Assembly (NCBI GenBank): GCA_963649365.1
Contig: CAVJHQ010000001.1
Coordinates: 46,151 to 110,150, forward strand
DNA length: 64,000 nt
DNA from: Paratractidigestivibacter sp963649365
GTDB lineage: Bacteria; Actinomycetota; Coriobacteriia; Coriobacteriales; Atopobiaceae
Direction of reading: 5' to 3'
The notes under the pieces were generated by a model. The model saw nothing but the letters and a program-made list of their open reading frames with translations. It was not told where the DNA came from and did not search any database. Made by a program: the position numbers and the translations under genes. Within the stretch, counting starts at the first letter, position 1. Each line of letters opens with the position of its first letter. Below, one piece after another: positions 43,646 through 53,200 of this stretch.

Positions 43646-45826
43646 ATGATGGAGAGCATGACCGGCCAGCAGGGATCGCTGTTCGGCGACGGGGCCGAGC
43701 CGGGCACGGCGGGGGACAAGGGCGCGGCCCCGAGCGCCCCCGCGAGCCCGCGGGCGCGTGCGGCCGAGCTGAACCGCCTGCTCAAGGTCCATGCGTACAA
43801 CTATTACGCGCTCGACGACCCCCAGGTGACCGACGCCGAGTTCGACCGTTGGGTCCACGAGCTCCGCGCCATCGAGGCCGCCCATCCCGAGCTCGTGGGG
43901 GAGGACTCCTATACCCAGCGGGTCGGCGGCTACGTCTCCGAGCAGTTCGAGCCGGTGGCCCACGCGGCGCGCATGTACTCCATGGACGACGCCATGGACC
44001 TCGCGGAGCTCGACGAGTGGCTCGCGCGCACCGACGAGGCCCTGGGCTCAACCCCCGAGCGCCCTGTGGCTTATACCTGCGAGCTCAAGATCGACGGCCT
44101 CGGCGTGGCGCTCACCTACCGCGACGCCCAGTTCACGCGCGCGGCCACCCGCGGCGACGGCACGACGGGGGAGAACGTGACCGCGAACGTCCTCACCATC
44201 AAGGACGTCCCCCATGCGCTCGCGCCCGCGGGGCTCTCCAAGGTGGCCGACGGCGGCCTGGGGCTCTCCGTGGAGGTCCGCGGCGAGGTCTACATGCCCA
44301 AGCACAGCTTCGTTCGCCTGAACGAGGACGCCGACGCCGCCGGCCGCGACCCCTTCGCCAACCCGCGCAACGCCGCCGCCGGCAGCCTTCGCCAGAAGGA
44401 CCCCAAGGTCACCGCCGGCCGCGACCTCGAGACCTTCATCTACGCCGTCGCCGACGAGGCCCCTCTTTCCGTCGACTCGCAGTGGGGGTTCCTCGAGTGG
44501 CTCCGCGACTGCGGCTTCTCCGTGAACCCGCACGCCGCGCGCTGCACGAGCGCGGCCGAGGTCCACGAGTTCTGCGCGAACGCGCTCGCGCACCGTGAGG
44601 ACCTCGACTACGACATCGACGGCGTCGTGGTCAAGGTCGACTCCTTCGCCTCCCAGGCCGCCCTCGGCTTCACGGCGCGCGCACCGCGCTGGGCCATCGC
44701 CTTCAAGTTCCCGCCGGAGGAGAAGCGCACCGTCCTGCGCGAGATCCGCGTCCAGGTGGGCCGCACGGGCGTGCTGACGCCGGTCGCGGAGTTCGACCCG
44801 GTGCTCGTGGCCGGCTCGACGATCGCCCGCGCCACGCTCCACAACATCGACGAGATCCGCCGCAAGAACGTCCGCGTGGGCGACACCATCGTGGTCCACA
44901 AGGCCGGCGACGTGATCCCCGAGGTCGTGGGGCCCGTGCTCGACCTGCGCCCCGCCGACGCGGCGGAGTTCCGCATGCCCGAGACCTGCCCCTCCTGCGG
45001 CAGCCCCGTCATCCGCGAGGAGGGCGAGGTCGCCTACCGCTGCGTCTCCATCGACTGCCCCGCCCAGGCCACCGAGCGCCTTATCCACTGGGGGAGCCGC
45101 AACGCCATGGACATCGACGGCCTGGGCGACGAGCTCGTGGGCCGCATGGTCGATCAGGGGCTTCTCACCGACGTGGCCGACTTCTACGACAGGCTCACCG
45201 AGGACGGCCTGGCAGACGTCTCGATGGGGCGCCAGTCCGTGGACGGCGACGACATCGTGGTCGGCAAGGTGATCGCGAAGAAGGTCATGGCGCAGGTGGA
45301 GGAGTCCAAGGGCCGCGGCCTTGCCCGCGTGCTCTTCGGCCTCGGCGTCCGCCATGTGGGGGCCAACGTCGCCGCCGCGCTCGCCGGGCACTTCGGCAGC
45401 ATGCAGGCGCTTCTTGCCGCCACCGAGGACGACATCGCCGCCATCGACGGCGTGGGGCCGAAGATCGCGGCTTCGGTGCGGGAGTTCTTCTCGATCGATA
45501 AGAACGTCGCTGTGGTCGAGCGCCTTCGGGAGGCGGGGGTCGTCCTCGAGGAGGAGCGCAAGGGCCCCGAGCTACCGCAGTCGCTCGCGGGCCTTACCTT
45601 TGTCCTCACGGGCACGCTCGAGAACTACAGCCGCGCGGACGCGGGCGCGCGGCTCAAGGCCCTCGGCGCGAAGGTGACCGGCTCGGTCTCGAAGAAGACG
45701 AGCTACGTCGTGGCCGGCGAGGCGGCGGGCTCCAAGCTCGCGAAGGCCGAGTCCCTCGGCGTCCCCGTGCTCGACGAGGCCGCGCTGGAGCGGATCATAG
45801 CGACGGGGGAGGCGCCCCAGGCGTAG
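43646..45826 (+). CDS. ligA: NAD-dependent DNA ligase
   Basis: A 726-residue replicative ligase. The adenylation domain carries the nucleophile Lys148 in ELKIDGLG. The OB-fold region has GRTGVLTPVAEFDPV. The zinc finger uses the four Cys of CPSCGSP and YRCVSIDCPAQ near 450-475. Helix-hairpin-helix repeats (VGPKIAASV) and a C-terminal BRCT domain (LAGLTFVLTGTL, SKKTSYVVAGEAAGSK) follow. The length is slightly above the usual ~670 because of an N-terminal tail. ATG 43646 or 43649 both fit the nearby GGAGA. Its 3' end overlaps the convergent HicB-like gene by 32 bp. Confidence 0.96.
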   Translation: MMESMTGQQGSLFGDGAEPGTAGDKGAAPSAPASPRARAAELNRLLKVHAYNYYALDDPQVTDAEFDRWVHELRAIEAAHPELVGEDSYTQRVGGYVSEQFEPVAHAARMYSMDDAMDLAELDEWLARTDEALGSTPERPVAYTCELKIDGLGVALTYRDAQFTRAATRGDGTTGENVTANVLTIKDVPHALAPAGLSKVADGGLGLSVEVRGEVYMPKHSFVRLNEDADAAGRDPFANPRNAAAGSLRQKDPKVTAGRDLETFIYAVADEAPLSVDSQWGFLEWLRDCGFSVNPHAARCTSAAEVHEFCANALAHREDLDYDIDGVVVKVDSFASQAALGFTARAPRWAIAFKFPPEEKRTVLREIRVQVGRTGVLTPVAEFDPVLVAGSTIARATLHNIDEIRRKNVRVGDTIVVHKAGDVIPEVVGPVLDLRPADAAEFRMPETCPSCGSPVIREEGEVAYRCVSIDCPAQATERLIHWGSRNAMDIDGLGDELVGRMVDQGLLTDVADFYDRLTEDGLADVSMGRQSVDGDDIVVGKVIAKKVMAQVEESKGRGLARVLFGLGVRHVGANVAAALAGHFGSMQALLAATEDDIAAIDGVGPKIAASVREFFSIDKNVAVVERLREAGVVLEEERKGPELPQSLAGLTFVLTGTLENYSRADAGARLKALGAKVTGSVSKKTSYVVAGEAAGSKLAKAESLGVPVLDEAALERIIATGEAPQA

Positions 45827-46262
45827 CGTCCGCGTCGACGCCCGGCGCCTGCTGGGAGAGGAGCCGCTCGTGTATCGACCCCAGCGAGACCATGCGGCTG
45901 CGCCCTTCTTTCCAGGACTCGAGCAGGCCCCGGCGGCACAGCTGGCCGACTCTGCTGCGGCTGATCCCGAGGATGTCGGCGGCGTCCGCCGCGCAGATGG
46001 CGGGGATCCCGCTCAGCTCGCGCGTGACCGCGACGGCGATGACCTGGCCGCCGCGGCGCGCCTCGTGCCCCAGCTCCCATTGCGGCAGGCGCGTTCCGTT
46101 TATGAGGGACTCGTCCACCGTGTGGGACAGGGCCTCGTGGGCGGCTTCGAGGGCGTCCTCGAGGTCTTCGCCCCAAGCCTGCTCTGTGCAGTAGCCGAAC
46201 GGGTCGGCGCGCACGGACCCGTCTTCTTCCCGGCAGAACTCGAATTCGGTCACATAGGTCAT
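45795..46262 (-). CDS. HicB-like antitoxin-type protein with helix-turn-helix, no HicA partner
   Basis: A 155-residue protein. The first ~75 residues resemble HicB partial RNase-H fold proteins: EFEFCREEDG, the aromatic loop, then AWGEDLEDALEAAHEALSHTVDESL in parts. The C-terminal ~60 residues form a DNA-binding helix-turn-helix of the excisionase/MerR type (AADAADILGISRSRVGQLCRRGLL). No hicA-size gene lies on either side, so it is an orphan. Its stop lies inside the end of ligA, on the opposite strand. The start at 46262 has CAGGGAG upstream and a good promoter. Confidence 0.75.
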   Translation of the reverse strand: MTYVTEFEFCREEDGSVRADPFGYCTEQAWGEDLEDALEAAHEALSHTVDESLINGTRLPQWELGHEARRGGQVIAVAVTRELSGIPAICAADAADILGISRSRVGQLCRRGLLESWKEGRSRMVSLGSIHERLLSQQAPGVDADATPGAPPPSL

Positions 46263-46297
46263 CTGGGCATGCTCCCTGGGTGAGCAACTGGTACCTC

Positions 46298-46325
46298 ATA
46301 ATGAGACCATTCAGCTTGTTTTCAA
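46298..46325 (-). promoter_or_regulatory. Promoter of the HicB-like gene
   Basis: On the minus strand TTGAAA (46325-46320) and CATTAT (46303-46298) are 16 bp apart. The -10 lies in the palindrome TCATAATGA, which could be an autoregulatory site. Confidence 0.6.
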
Positions 46326-46600
46326 GAAGAGCCTGCATGAGATTCCGCCGAAAGGCGCGGTTTTACCGACGAGCGCGTACGCGGGGGAACACGGGCTTTC
46401 GGCCTTCGAGGCGCGCTGCGCGGCGCTTCTCGCCGGATGCCCGCGTCCTGCGTTTTGCGCGACGGCTGTGGTTTTGTGTTTAAGCTCGTTAAAAGCGTCG
46501 AGCAGGATTGATGCAGGCTGCCGACCTGGGGCTTTACCTGCAGCTGATTTTCAGCCTCTCCCGATACCCTTTCTTCAGGCACCTGAGGAAAGGAGCTGCC
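46326..46600 (+). other. Intergenic region between the HicB-like and VTC genes
   Basis: The 338 bp between the two starts (46263-46600) hold the HicB-like promoter on the left. The rest has GC-rich sequence with no coding pattern that I trust and no clear terminator. GTTTAAGCTCGTTAAAAG near 46478 is the only AT-rich stretch and may hold the promoter of the VTC operon. Confidence 0.4.
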
Positions 46601-47320
46601 GTGGGCATACCCCAATCTAAGCACCAGCTCGTGTTCGAGCGCAGGGAGATCAAGTTCCTCCTGGACGATTCCCAGCGCGCGGCCCTCGAGGCGGCCTTGT
46701 CGGGACGCGTGGTTCCCGACGAGCACGGCCCCTCGACCGTCCGCAACGTCTATTACGACACCCCGACCGCCCTTCTTGCCAGGAGGTCGGCAGAGCACCC
46801 CGCCTACAAGGAGAAGGTGAGGACGCGCTGCTACGGGGCCCCGCACCCCTTCGACCCCGTCTTCGTCGAGCTCAAGAAGAAGTGCGACGGCGTCGTGTAC
46901 AAGCGCCGCTGCGAGCTCCCGGCTACCGACGCCGCCGAGCTCCTGGCCGGCCGCGGCCGGCCGACCACGCAGATCGAGCGCGAGCTCGACTGGACCTGCC
47001 GCCGGTACGAGGGCCTGCGGCCCACGGCCTACCTCGCCTACGACCGGGTCGCCTGCTACGCGCGCGGCGACCGCGACCTGCGCCTGACCTTCGACCGCGA
47101 CGTGCGCGTGCGCTGGGACGACGTGAGGCTCTCCGGCCCCGACGCGGGTGCCCGGGTGCTCGGGCCCGGCGTCTCGATCCTGGAGATAAAGACCTCGAAG
47201 GCCCTGCCGATCTGGCTCGTGCGCGCCCTCGGGGCCGTCGGCGCGCGCAAATCGAGCTTCTCGAAGTACGGGCGCGCATGGGAGCTGCGCGGGATCGATT
47301 CGCTTCTGACCTGCGCATAG
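46601..47320 (+). CDS. VTC-domain polyphosphate polymerase-like protein
   Basis: A 239-residue protein of the VTC/triphosphate-tunnel type. Basic and acidic pairs line the predicted tunnel: FERREIKFLLDD near 15, YYDTPTALLARRS near 50, YKEKVRTRCYG near 70, FVELKKKCDGVVYKRR near 88-103, YLAYDRVACY, LRLTFDRDVRVR and SILEIKTSKALP. In yeast Vtc4 this domain makes polyphosphate from ATP; bacterial members usually sit with DUF4956 membrane proteins, as here. The start is GTG 46601 with AAGGAG 5 nt upstream. The bacterial function is not established. Confidence 0.85.
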   Translation: MGIPQSKHQLVFERREIKFLLDDSQRAALEAALSGRVVPDEHGPSTVRNVYYDTPTALLARRSAEHPAYKEKVRTRCYGAPHPFDPVFVELKKKCDGVVYKRRCELPATDAAELLAGRGRPTTQIERELDWTCRRYEGLRPTAYLAYDRVACYARGDRDLRLTFDRDVRVRWDDVRLSGPDAGARVLGPGVSILEIKTSKALPIWLVRALGAVGARKSSFSKYGRAWELRGIDSLLTCA

Positions 47321-47377
47321 GCTCGCTGCCTTCTTTCGTATGCATCGCCAAGACCCACCGAACAAGAGGAGAAACCA

Positions 47378-48058
47378 ATGCTCACCTCCGTCTACGCGGA
47401 CCTCTCGCTCGAGGCGTCCGACCTCGCCTCCCTCGCCGTCTGCATCCTGTGCGCCCTCGCGCTCGGCGTCGGCCTCGCCTTCTGCCACTGCGCCCGCGGC
47501 CGCTCGACGCGCTCGCTCGCGTGCACCCTGGCGGTGCTGCCCGCGATGGTCTGCGTCGTCATCGCCCTCGTCGACGGCAGCGTCGGCGCGGGCATAGCGG
47601 TGGCCGGCGCCTTCTCGCTCGTGCGCTTCCGCAGCGTGCCCGGCAGCGCCCGCGACATGGGCTTCGTGTTCCTCGCCATGTGCGTCGGCCTCGCCTGCGG
47701 CATGGGCTACCTGGCCGTCGCCGCGATGACGACGGTGCTTGTGGGCGGGGCCTACCTGGCCTTCGGCGCGCTCGGCCTCGGCGGGCGGGCGTGCGAGCGC
47801 TCCCGTACCCTGCGCGTGAGCGTGCCCGAGGACCTGGACTACACGGGCCTCTTCGACGACCTTCTTGCCGCTTATGCCAGGACGCACCGCCTGACCTCGG
47901 TGAAGACGGCAAACATGGGCAGCCTCTACAAGCTCACCTACGACCTTGAGCTCGCGCCCGGCGCGAGCGAGCGCGAGCTGATCGACGCCGTGCGCTGCCG
48001 CAACGGCAACCTCGAGGTCGCGCTGAGCTACGGGGAGGCGATCGTCAATGAGCTCTAG
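47378..48058 (+). CDS. DUF4956 family membrane protein
   Basis: A 226-residue protein with about four membrane segments in the first ~135 residues (SLAVCILCALALGVGLAF, then a second near 50, and others). The typical DUF4956 loop AGAFSLVRFRSVPGSARDMGFVF, in parts, is near residues 75-100. A cytoplasmic C-terminal domain of ~90 residues (KTANMGSLYKLTYDLEL) follows. It pairs with the VTC gene in many Gram-positives. Its stop lies inside the next gene, which begins 11 bp earlier. Proposed role with the VTC protein in polyphosphate or cell-surface processes is inference. Confidence 0.88.
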   Translation: MLTSVYADLSLEASDLASLAVCILCALALGVGLAFCHCARGRSTRSLACTLAVLPAMVCVVIALVDGSVGAGIAVAGAFSLVRFRSVPGSARDMGFVFLAMCVGLACGMGYLAVAAMTTVLVGGAYLAFGALGLGGRACERSRTLRVSVPEDLDYTGLFDDLLAAYARTHRLTSVKTANMGSLYKLTYDLELAPGASERELIDAVRCRNGNLEVALSYGEAIVNEL

Positions 48059-49862
48059 GAACCTGGCAAGAAGGGCCTGCGCGGCCGGCCTCGCGGCGGC
48101 GCTGTGCGCCCTGCCGCTCGCGGCGTGCTCTCGCGCGGCCGCCGTCTCCGGCGCCGAGGCCTCCGGGGCGTCCGTCTCCTCAGCTGAGCTGCCGTCTTCC
48201 TCCGGGGACATGGCCCACCTGCTGACGGCGACGGATTACGTGAGCGACCGCGACCTCGACCCGAGCTACGAGGCGGACGAGGCGACGACGATCGTGCTCG
48301 CGGACGACGGCTGCGCGGTCGCCGGCGGCGGGGCCTCGGCGGAGGGCTCGACGGTGACCATCACCGAGGCGGGCACCTATGTGATCTCGGGGTCCCTCTC
48401 CGACGGCCAGCTCGTGGTCGACGCCGACGGCGAGAAGGTCCAGCTCGTGCTCGACGGGGCGAGCGTGACGAGCGCCGACTCCGCGGCGCTGCTCGTCCGC
48501 GCGGCGAAGAAGGTCTGGGTCACGCTCGCCGACGGCACGCAGAGCGCGCTCGCCACGGCAGGGGAGTACGCCGCCGACGGCGAGCTGAACGTCGACGGCG
48601 CCGTGTTCTGCAAGGCCGACCTCACCGTCAACGGCGGGGGCTCCCTTACGGTGAGCTCGTCGACGGGCCACGGCATCGTCTGCAAAGACGAGCTCGTCCT
48701 CGTTTCCGGCGAAGTGACGGTCGACGCGGCCCGGCACGCGATTCAGGCGAAGGACGCGCTCTGCGCCGTCGGCGGCTCCTGGAGCCTCACGGCCGGCACC
48801 GACGGGATCCACTGCGGCTCGGACGACGACGCGGATTCGGGGGTCGTCCTTATCGTCGGCGGGTCCTTCTCCATAACGGCCGCCTCGGACGGCGTCGACG
48901 CGGCGGGCACGCTCGAGGTCGACGGCGGGGAGCTGAGCGTCGCCGCGGGCGACGACGGCGTGCATTCCGAGCGCGCCCTGCAGGTCGACGGGGGCGTCGT
49001 CACGGTGAGCGAGAGCTACGAGGGGCTCGAGGGCGCGACGGTGACCGTCAACGGCGGCGCGGTCGACGTGACCTCGTCGGACGACGGCATCAACGCCGCC
49101 GGCGACCCGGTCGACGGGGAGTCGGCCACCGGCTCCGATACCGCGCTCGACCCGGTCGACGGGGAGTCGGCCGCCGGCCCCGACGCCGCGGGCCCGGCCG
49201 CCGAGGGGGCCGCGCCCGACGGCGCGGCGTCTCCCGGCCTTGCCGACGGCGCGCCCGGGGCGGGCGCCGAGCCGCCGTCGGGCGACGACGGCCAGGGCCG
49301 CCAGGCCGGGGGCATGGACGATTACGACGAGACGGCCCGGGTCTCCATCAACGGCGGCTCGATCGTCGTCTGCGCGGGAGGCGACGGCATCGACTCCAAC
49401 GGGGACCTGTACGTCACGGGCGGCGAGACCTATGTATTCGGCCCGACGTCGGACGGCGACGGGTCCCTCGATTTCCCCGGCACGGGGACGATATCGGGCG
49501 GCGTCGTCGTGTGCGCCGGCTCGGCGGGCATGGCGCAGAACTTCTCTGATTCCTCGGCTCAGGGGTCCTTGCTGCTCTCCGCGTCCGGCGAGGAGGGCGA
49601 CGAGATCAGCCTCACGGACGCCGACGGCGCCGAGCTCGCCGCCTGCACGGCGCGCCGCTCCTATTCCTGCGTACTCGTCTCGGCGCCGGGCATCGCGGCG
49701 GGCTCCGAGTACACGCTCCGCTATGGCGACGGGTCGGCCCAGGTCGTGCCGGAGACGCTCGTCTACACGGGCGTCGTGGGGGCGCAGGCCCCGACGGGGG
49801 CGCCCGGCGGCCCGGGGGAGGACCCCGGCCGTCCCGGCGACGGCGGCTCGGGCTCGGCGTAG
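48048..49862 (+). CDS. Lipoprotein with Cthe_2159-like carbohydrate-binding beta-helix domain
   Basis: A 604-residue exported protein. The signal ends with a lipobox LPLAAC (Cys near residue 27). From about 60 the chain has repeated beta-helix turns with Asp/Gly-rich ends: VLDGASVTSADSAAL, VFCKADLTVNGGGSL, TDGIHCGSDDDADSG and SDGVDAAGTLEVDGG, in the style of the calcium- and polygalacturonate-binding Cthe_2159 family. A low-complexity insert (~360-420) interrupts before the last turns, and the end is Gly/Pro-rich. The gene overlaps the DUF4956 gene by 11 bp. This trio often also has CotH, which is absent here. Confidence 0.85.
   Translation: MSSRNLARRACAAGLAAALCALPLAACSRAAAVSGAEASGASVSSAELPSSSGDMAHLLTATDYVSDRDLDPSYEADEATTIVLADDGCAVAGGGASAEGSTVTITEAGTYVISGSLSDGQLVVDADGEKVQLVLDGASVTSADSAALLVRAAKKVWVTLADGTQSALATAGEYAADGELNVDGAVFCKADLTVNGGGSLTVSSSTGHGIVCKDELVLVSGEVTVDAARHAIQAKDALCAVGGSWSLTAGTDGIHCGSDDDADSGVVLIVGGSFSITAASDGVDAAGTLEVDGGELSVAAGDDGVHSERALQVDGGVVTVSESYEGLEGATVTVNGGAVDVTSSDDGINAAGDPVDGESATGSDTALDPVDGESAAGPDAAGPAAEGAAPDGAASPGLADGAPGAGAEPPSGDDGQGRQAGGMDDYDETARVSINGGSIVVCAGGDGIDSNGDLYVTGGETYVFGPTSDGDGSLDFPGTGTISGGVVVCAGSAGMAQNFSDSSAQGSLLLSASGEEGDEISLTDADGAELAACTARRSYSCVLVSAPGIAAGSEYTLRYGDGSAQVVPETLVYTGVVGAQAPTGAPGGPGEDPGRPGDGGSGSA
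49109..49180 (+). repeat. Direct repeat encoding the linker of the Cthe_2159-like protein
   Basis: GACCCGGTCGACGGGGAGTC followed by GGCC occurs twice, about 45 bp apart, giving DPVDGES-A steps in the low-complexity insert. Confidence 0.6.
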
Positions 49863-50269
49863 GGCTAAATGCGGCATCCCTGCGACCAAAGCGGGCTGCG
49901 CCGGGCAGCCGCCCATGAGGCGATGTGAAACCCGCAGGTAAACGAGGCGCGCGCCTTCCGGCTACCGAGAAGCGCCGGCTTTGTCGGCAGGGTTGTCGAA
50001 CTCTTGGCCGGGGAATCCCCGGGATACGGGGAGCCTGGGGCGACGGTTCGGCAACACGCGTGGCGAAACAGATTTCCCTTACGTTTCCCTCCCAATTCAG
50101 GCACATATCGGCGCGGCAACGCGCGTGTCAACGTCCCGTAGCGACTTCGTCTCGCTTTGCCGCCGGCAAGGAAAACGCCCCTAAACTCAAAACCCAGCAT
50201 TTGTGTACTGTCGCCGAGCGCCGCCTGTGCCCGATGGGCCGGCGGCGCCCGACAAGGAGAGGAAACCCC
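49863..50269 (+). other. 407-bp intergenic region before gltB
   Basis: No convincing gene. It holds small GC-rich inverted stretches near 50008-50035 (GGGGAATCCCC) and the gltB promoter at 50157-50185. I see no riboswitch fold or GlnR-type box that I can defend. Confidence 0.5.
50157..50185 (+). promoter_or_regulatory. gltB-gltD promoter
   Basis: TTGCCG at 50157-50162 and TAAACT at 50180-50185 with a 17-bp spacer, leaving a leader of about 78 nt. Confidence 0.55.
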
Positions 50270-53200
50270 ATGACCCAACGTGAGGACAAGACCCGGCAGC
50301 CGGGCCTCTACCGCAGCGAGTTCGAGCACGACGCCTGCGGCATCGGCGCCATCGCCCACCTCAAGGGTGTCCGCAGCCACCAGACCCTCGACGACGCGCT
50401 CTCGGTCCTCGTCAACCTCGAGCACCGCGGCGGCAAGGGCCTTGAGCGCAACACCGGCGACGGCGCCGGCGTGCTCTTCCAGATCCCGCACCGCTTCTTC
50501 CGCAAGGAGGCGCAGAAGGAGGGCCAGCTGCTCCCCGACGAGGGCGACTACGGCGTGGCCATGCTCTTCTTCCCGCACGACGACGCCCAGGGCGTCGCCG
50601 ACGCCAAGCGCGTCTTCGAGGAGGGCTGCGCCAAGTGCGGCGTGCCGCTGATGTTCTGGCGAGAGGTGCCCGTCGACCCCCACGACCTCGGCGACTCCGC
50701 CCGGGCCTGCATGCCGACCATCCTGCAGGCGTTCCTTCGCCGCCCCGAGGGCGTCGAGCGCGGCCAGGACTTCGAGCGCAAGCTCTACGTCACGCGCCGC
50801 ACCATCGAGCGCGCCGCCGACGCGAACCCCGCGCTTACCGGCAAGATCTTCTACGTGTGCTCCATGTCCACCCGCACCATCGTGTACAAGGGCATGCTCG
50901 TGGCCACGCAGATGCGCCGCTTCTTCATCGACCTGAACGACGCCGCCGTCGAGACCGCGCTCGCGCTCGTGCACTCCCGCTACTCCACGAACACCACGCC
51001 TTCCTGGGAGCGCGCGCACCCGAACCGCTACATCATCCACAACGGCGAGATCAACACCCTGCGCGGCAACGTGTCCTGGATCCGCGCGCGCGAGCCGCAC
51101 CTCTACAGCCCGGTGCTCGGCGCCGACCTCGAGCAGGTCATGCCCGTGATCAACAAGGAGGGCTCGGACTCCGCGATCCTCGACAACGTGCTCGAGTTCC
51201 TCACCATGAACGGGCGGCCCCTGGACCGCGCCGTCACGCTCATGATCCCCGAGCCTTGGGACAAGAACCCCAACCTCTCGGACAAGCGCCGCAGCTACGA
51301 CGCCTACCAGTCCATGCTCATGGAGCCCTGGGACGGCCCGGCCGCCATCGCCTTCACCGACGGCAAGCTCTTCGGCGCCGCCCTCGACCGCAACGGCCTG
51401 CGCCCGGCGCGCTACTACGTCACCCGCGACGACCGCATCATCCTCTCGTCCGAGGTCGGCACCATCGACGTCGACCCCACGAACATCCAGCAGGCCGGCT
51501 GCCTCGGCCCCGGCGAGATGCTCGAGGTCGACCCCGACCAGGGCCGCGTGATCTGGAACGACGAGATCCGCGACAAGTACGCCAACCAGAAGCCGTTCCG
51601 CGACTGGCTCGACGACGAGACCCTCGACATCTCCGACCTGCGCGAGCCGTCCGCCGGCGAGCTCGGCGAGAAGCGCGACGAGGGCATCTCCCTCACCACC
51701 CGCATGGCCAAGCTCGGCTACCACTACGACGACGTCGACGAGGCCATCCGCCCGATGGCCGCGGCCGCCAAGGTGCCGCTGGCCTCCATGGGCGTCGACA
51801 GCCCGCTCGCGTGCCTCTCCAAGAAGACCCGCTCGTTCTTCGACTACTTCCACCAGCTCTTCGCCCAGGTCACGAACCCGCCGATCGACGCGCTGCGCGA
51901 GAACCTCGTGACCTCCCAGGTGCTCTACCTCGGCAACCACGGCAACCTCCTCGAGGACTGCCGCGACAACTGCCGCCTCGTGCGCCTGCAGGGCCCGATG
52001 CTCTCCCGCGACGCCTTCGATCGCATCTGCGCCATCGACCGCGTCGGCTTCAAGACCGTGCGCCTCTCTGCGACCTACCGCCGCGACGGCGACGCGGACG
52101 CCCTGAAGCACGCGCTCGACGCCCTCGCGCTCGACGCCGAGGCCGCGATCCACGCCGGCGCGAACATCATCGTGATCTCCGACCGCGCCGCCGCCGGCGA
52201 GGTCCCCATCCCGTCGCTGCTCGCCCTCGGCTGCGTGCACAACCACCTCATCTCGGTGGGCCTGCGCATGGACGCCGACCTCGTGGTCGAGACGGGCGAC
52301 GCCGTGAACGCCCACGACTACGCCTGCCTCGTCGGCTACTCCGCCAGCGGCATCTACCCCTACATGGCCCACGAGTGCATCGCCGACCTGTGCGAGAAGG
52401 GCGCCATCGACCTTCCCGCCGAGGAGGCCCAGGCCAACTACAACCGCGCCGTGACGGCCGGCATCACCTCGATCATGTCCAAGATGGGCATCTCGACCAT
52501 GCAGGGCTACCACTCCGCCCAGATCTTCGAGATCCTGGGCCTCGCCGACGAGGTCGTCGACGAGTACTTCACCGCCACCGCGACCCGCATCGGCGGCCTC
52601 ACCGTGGCCGACATCCAGCGCGAGCAGAACGACCGCTACGACGCGGCCCTCGCCCTGGCCAAGACCCCCTCGCCCGAGCAGCTGCCGACCCTCGGCATCA
52701 CCAAGTGGCGCCCGCTGGACGGCGAGGAGCACCTCATCGACCCCAAGACCGTCTACCTGCTGCAGCACTCCTGCCGCGAGGGGGACTACGAGGAGTTCAA
52801 GGAGTACTCCGCCTGGACGCACCGCGCCGGCCGCGCCGTCACCCTGCGCGACCTCATGGACTTCGACGCCTCCGGCCGCACCCCGGTCGCCCTCGACGAG
52901 GTCGAGCCCGTCGAGTCCATCATGACCCGCTTCAACACCGGCGCCATGTCCTACGGCTCCATCTCCCGCGAGCAGCACGAGTGCCTGGCCATCGCCATGA
53001 ACCGTATCCACGGCCGCTCCAACACCGGCGAGGGCGGCGAGGACCCGGCGCGCGAGACGCCGCTGCCCAACGGCGACTCCAAGAAGAGCGCCATCAAGCA
53101 GGTCGCCTCCGGCCGCTTCGGCGTGACCTCGCGCTACCTGCGCTCCGCCATCGAGATCCAGATCAAGATGGCCCAGGGCGCCAAGCCCGGCGAGGGCGGC

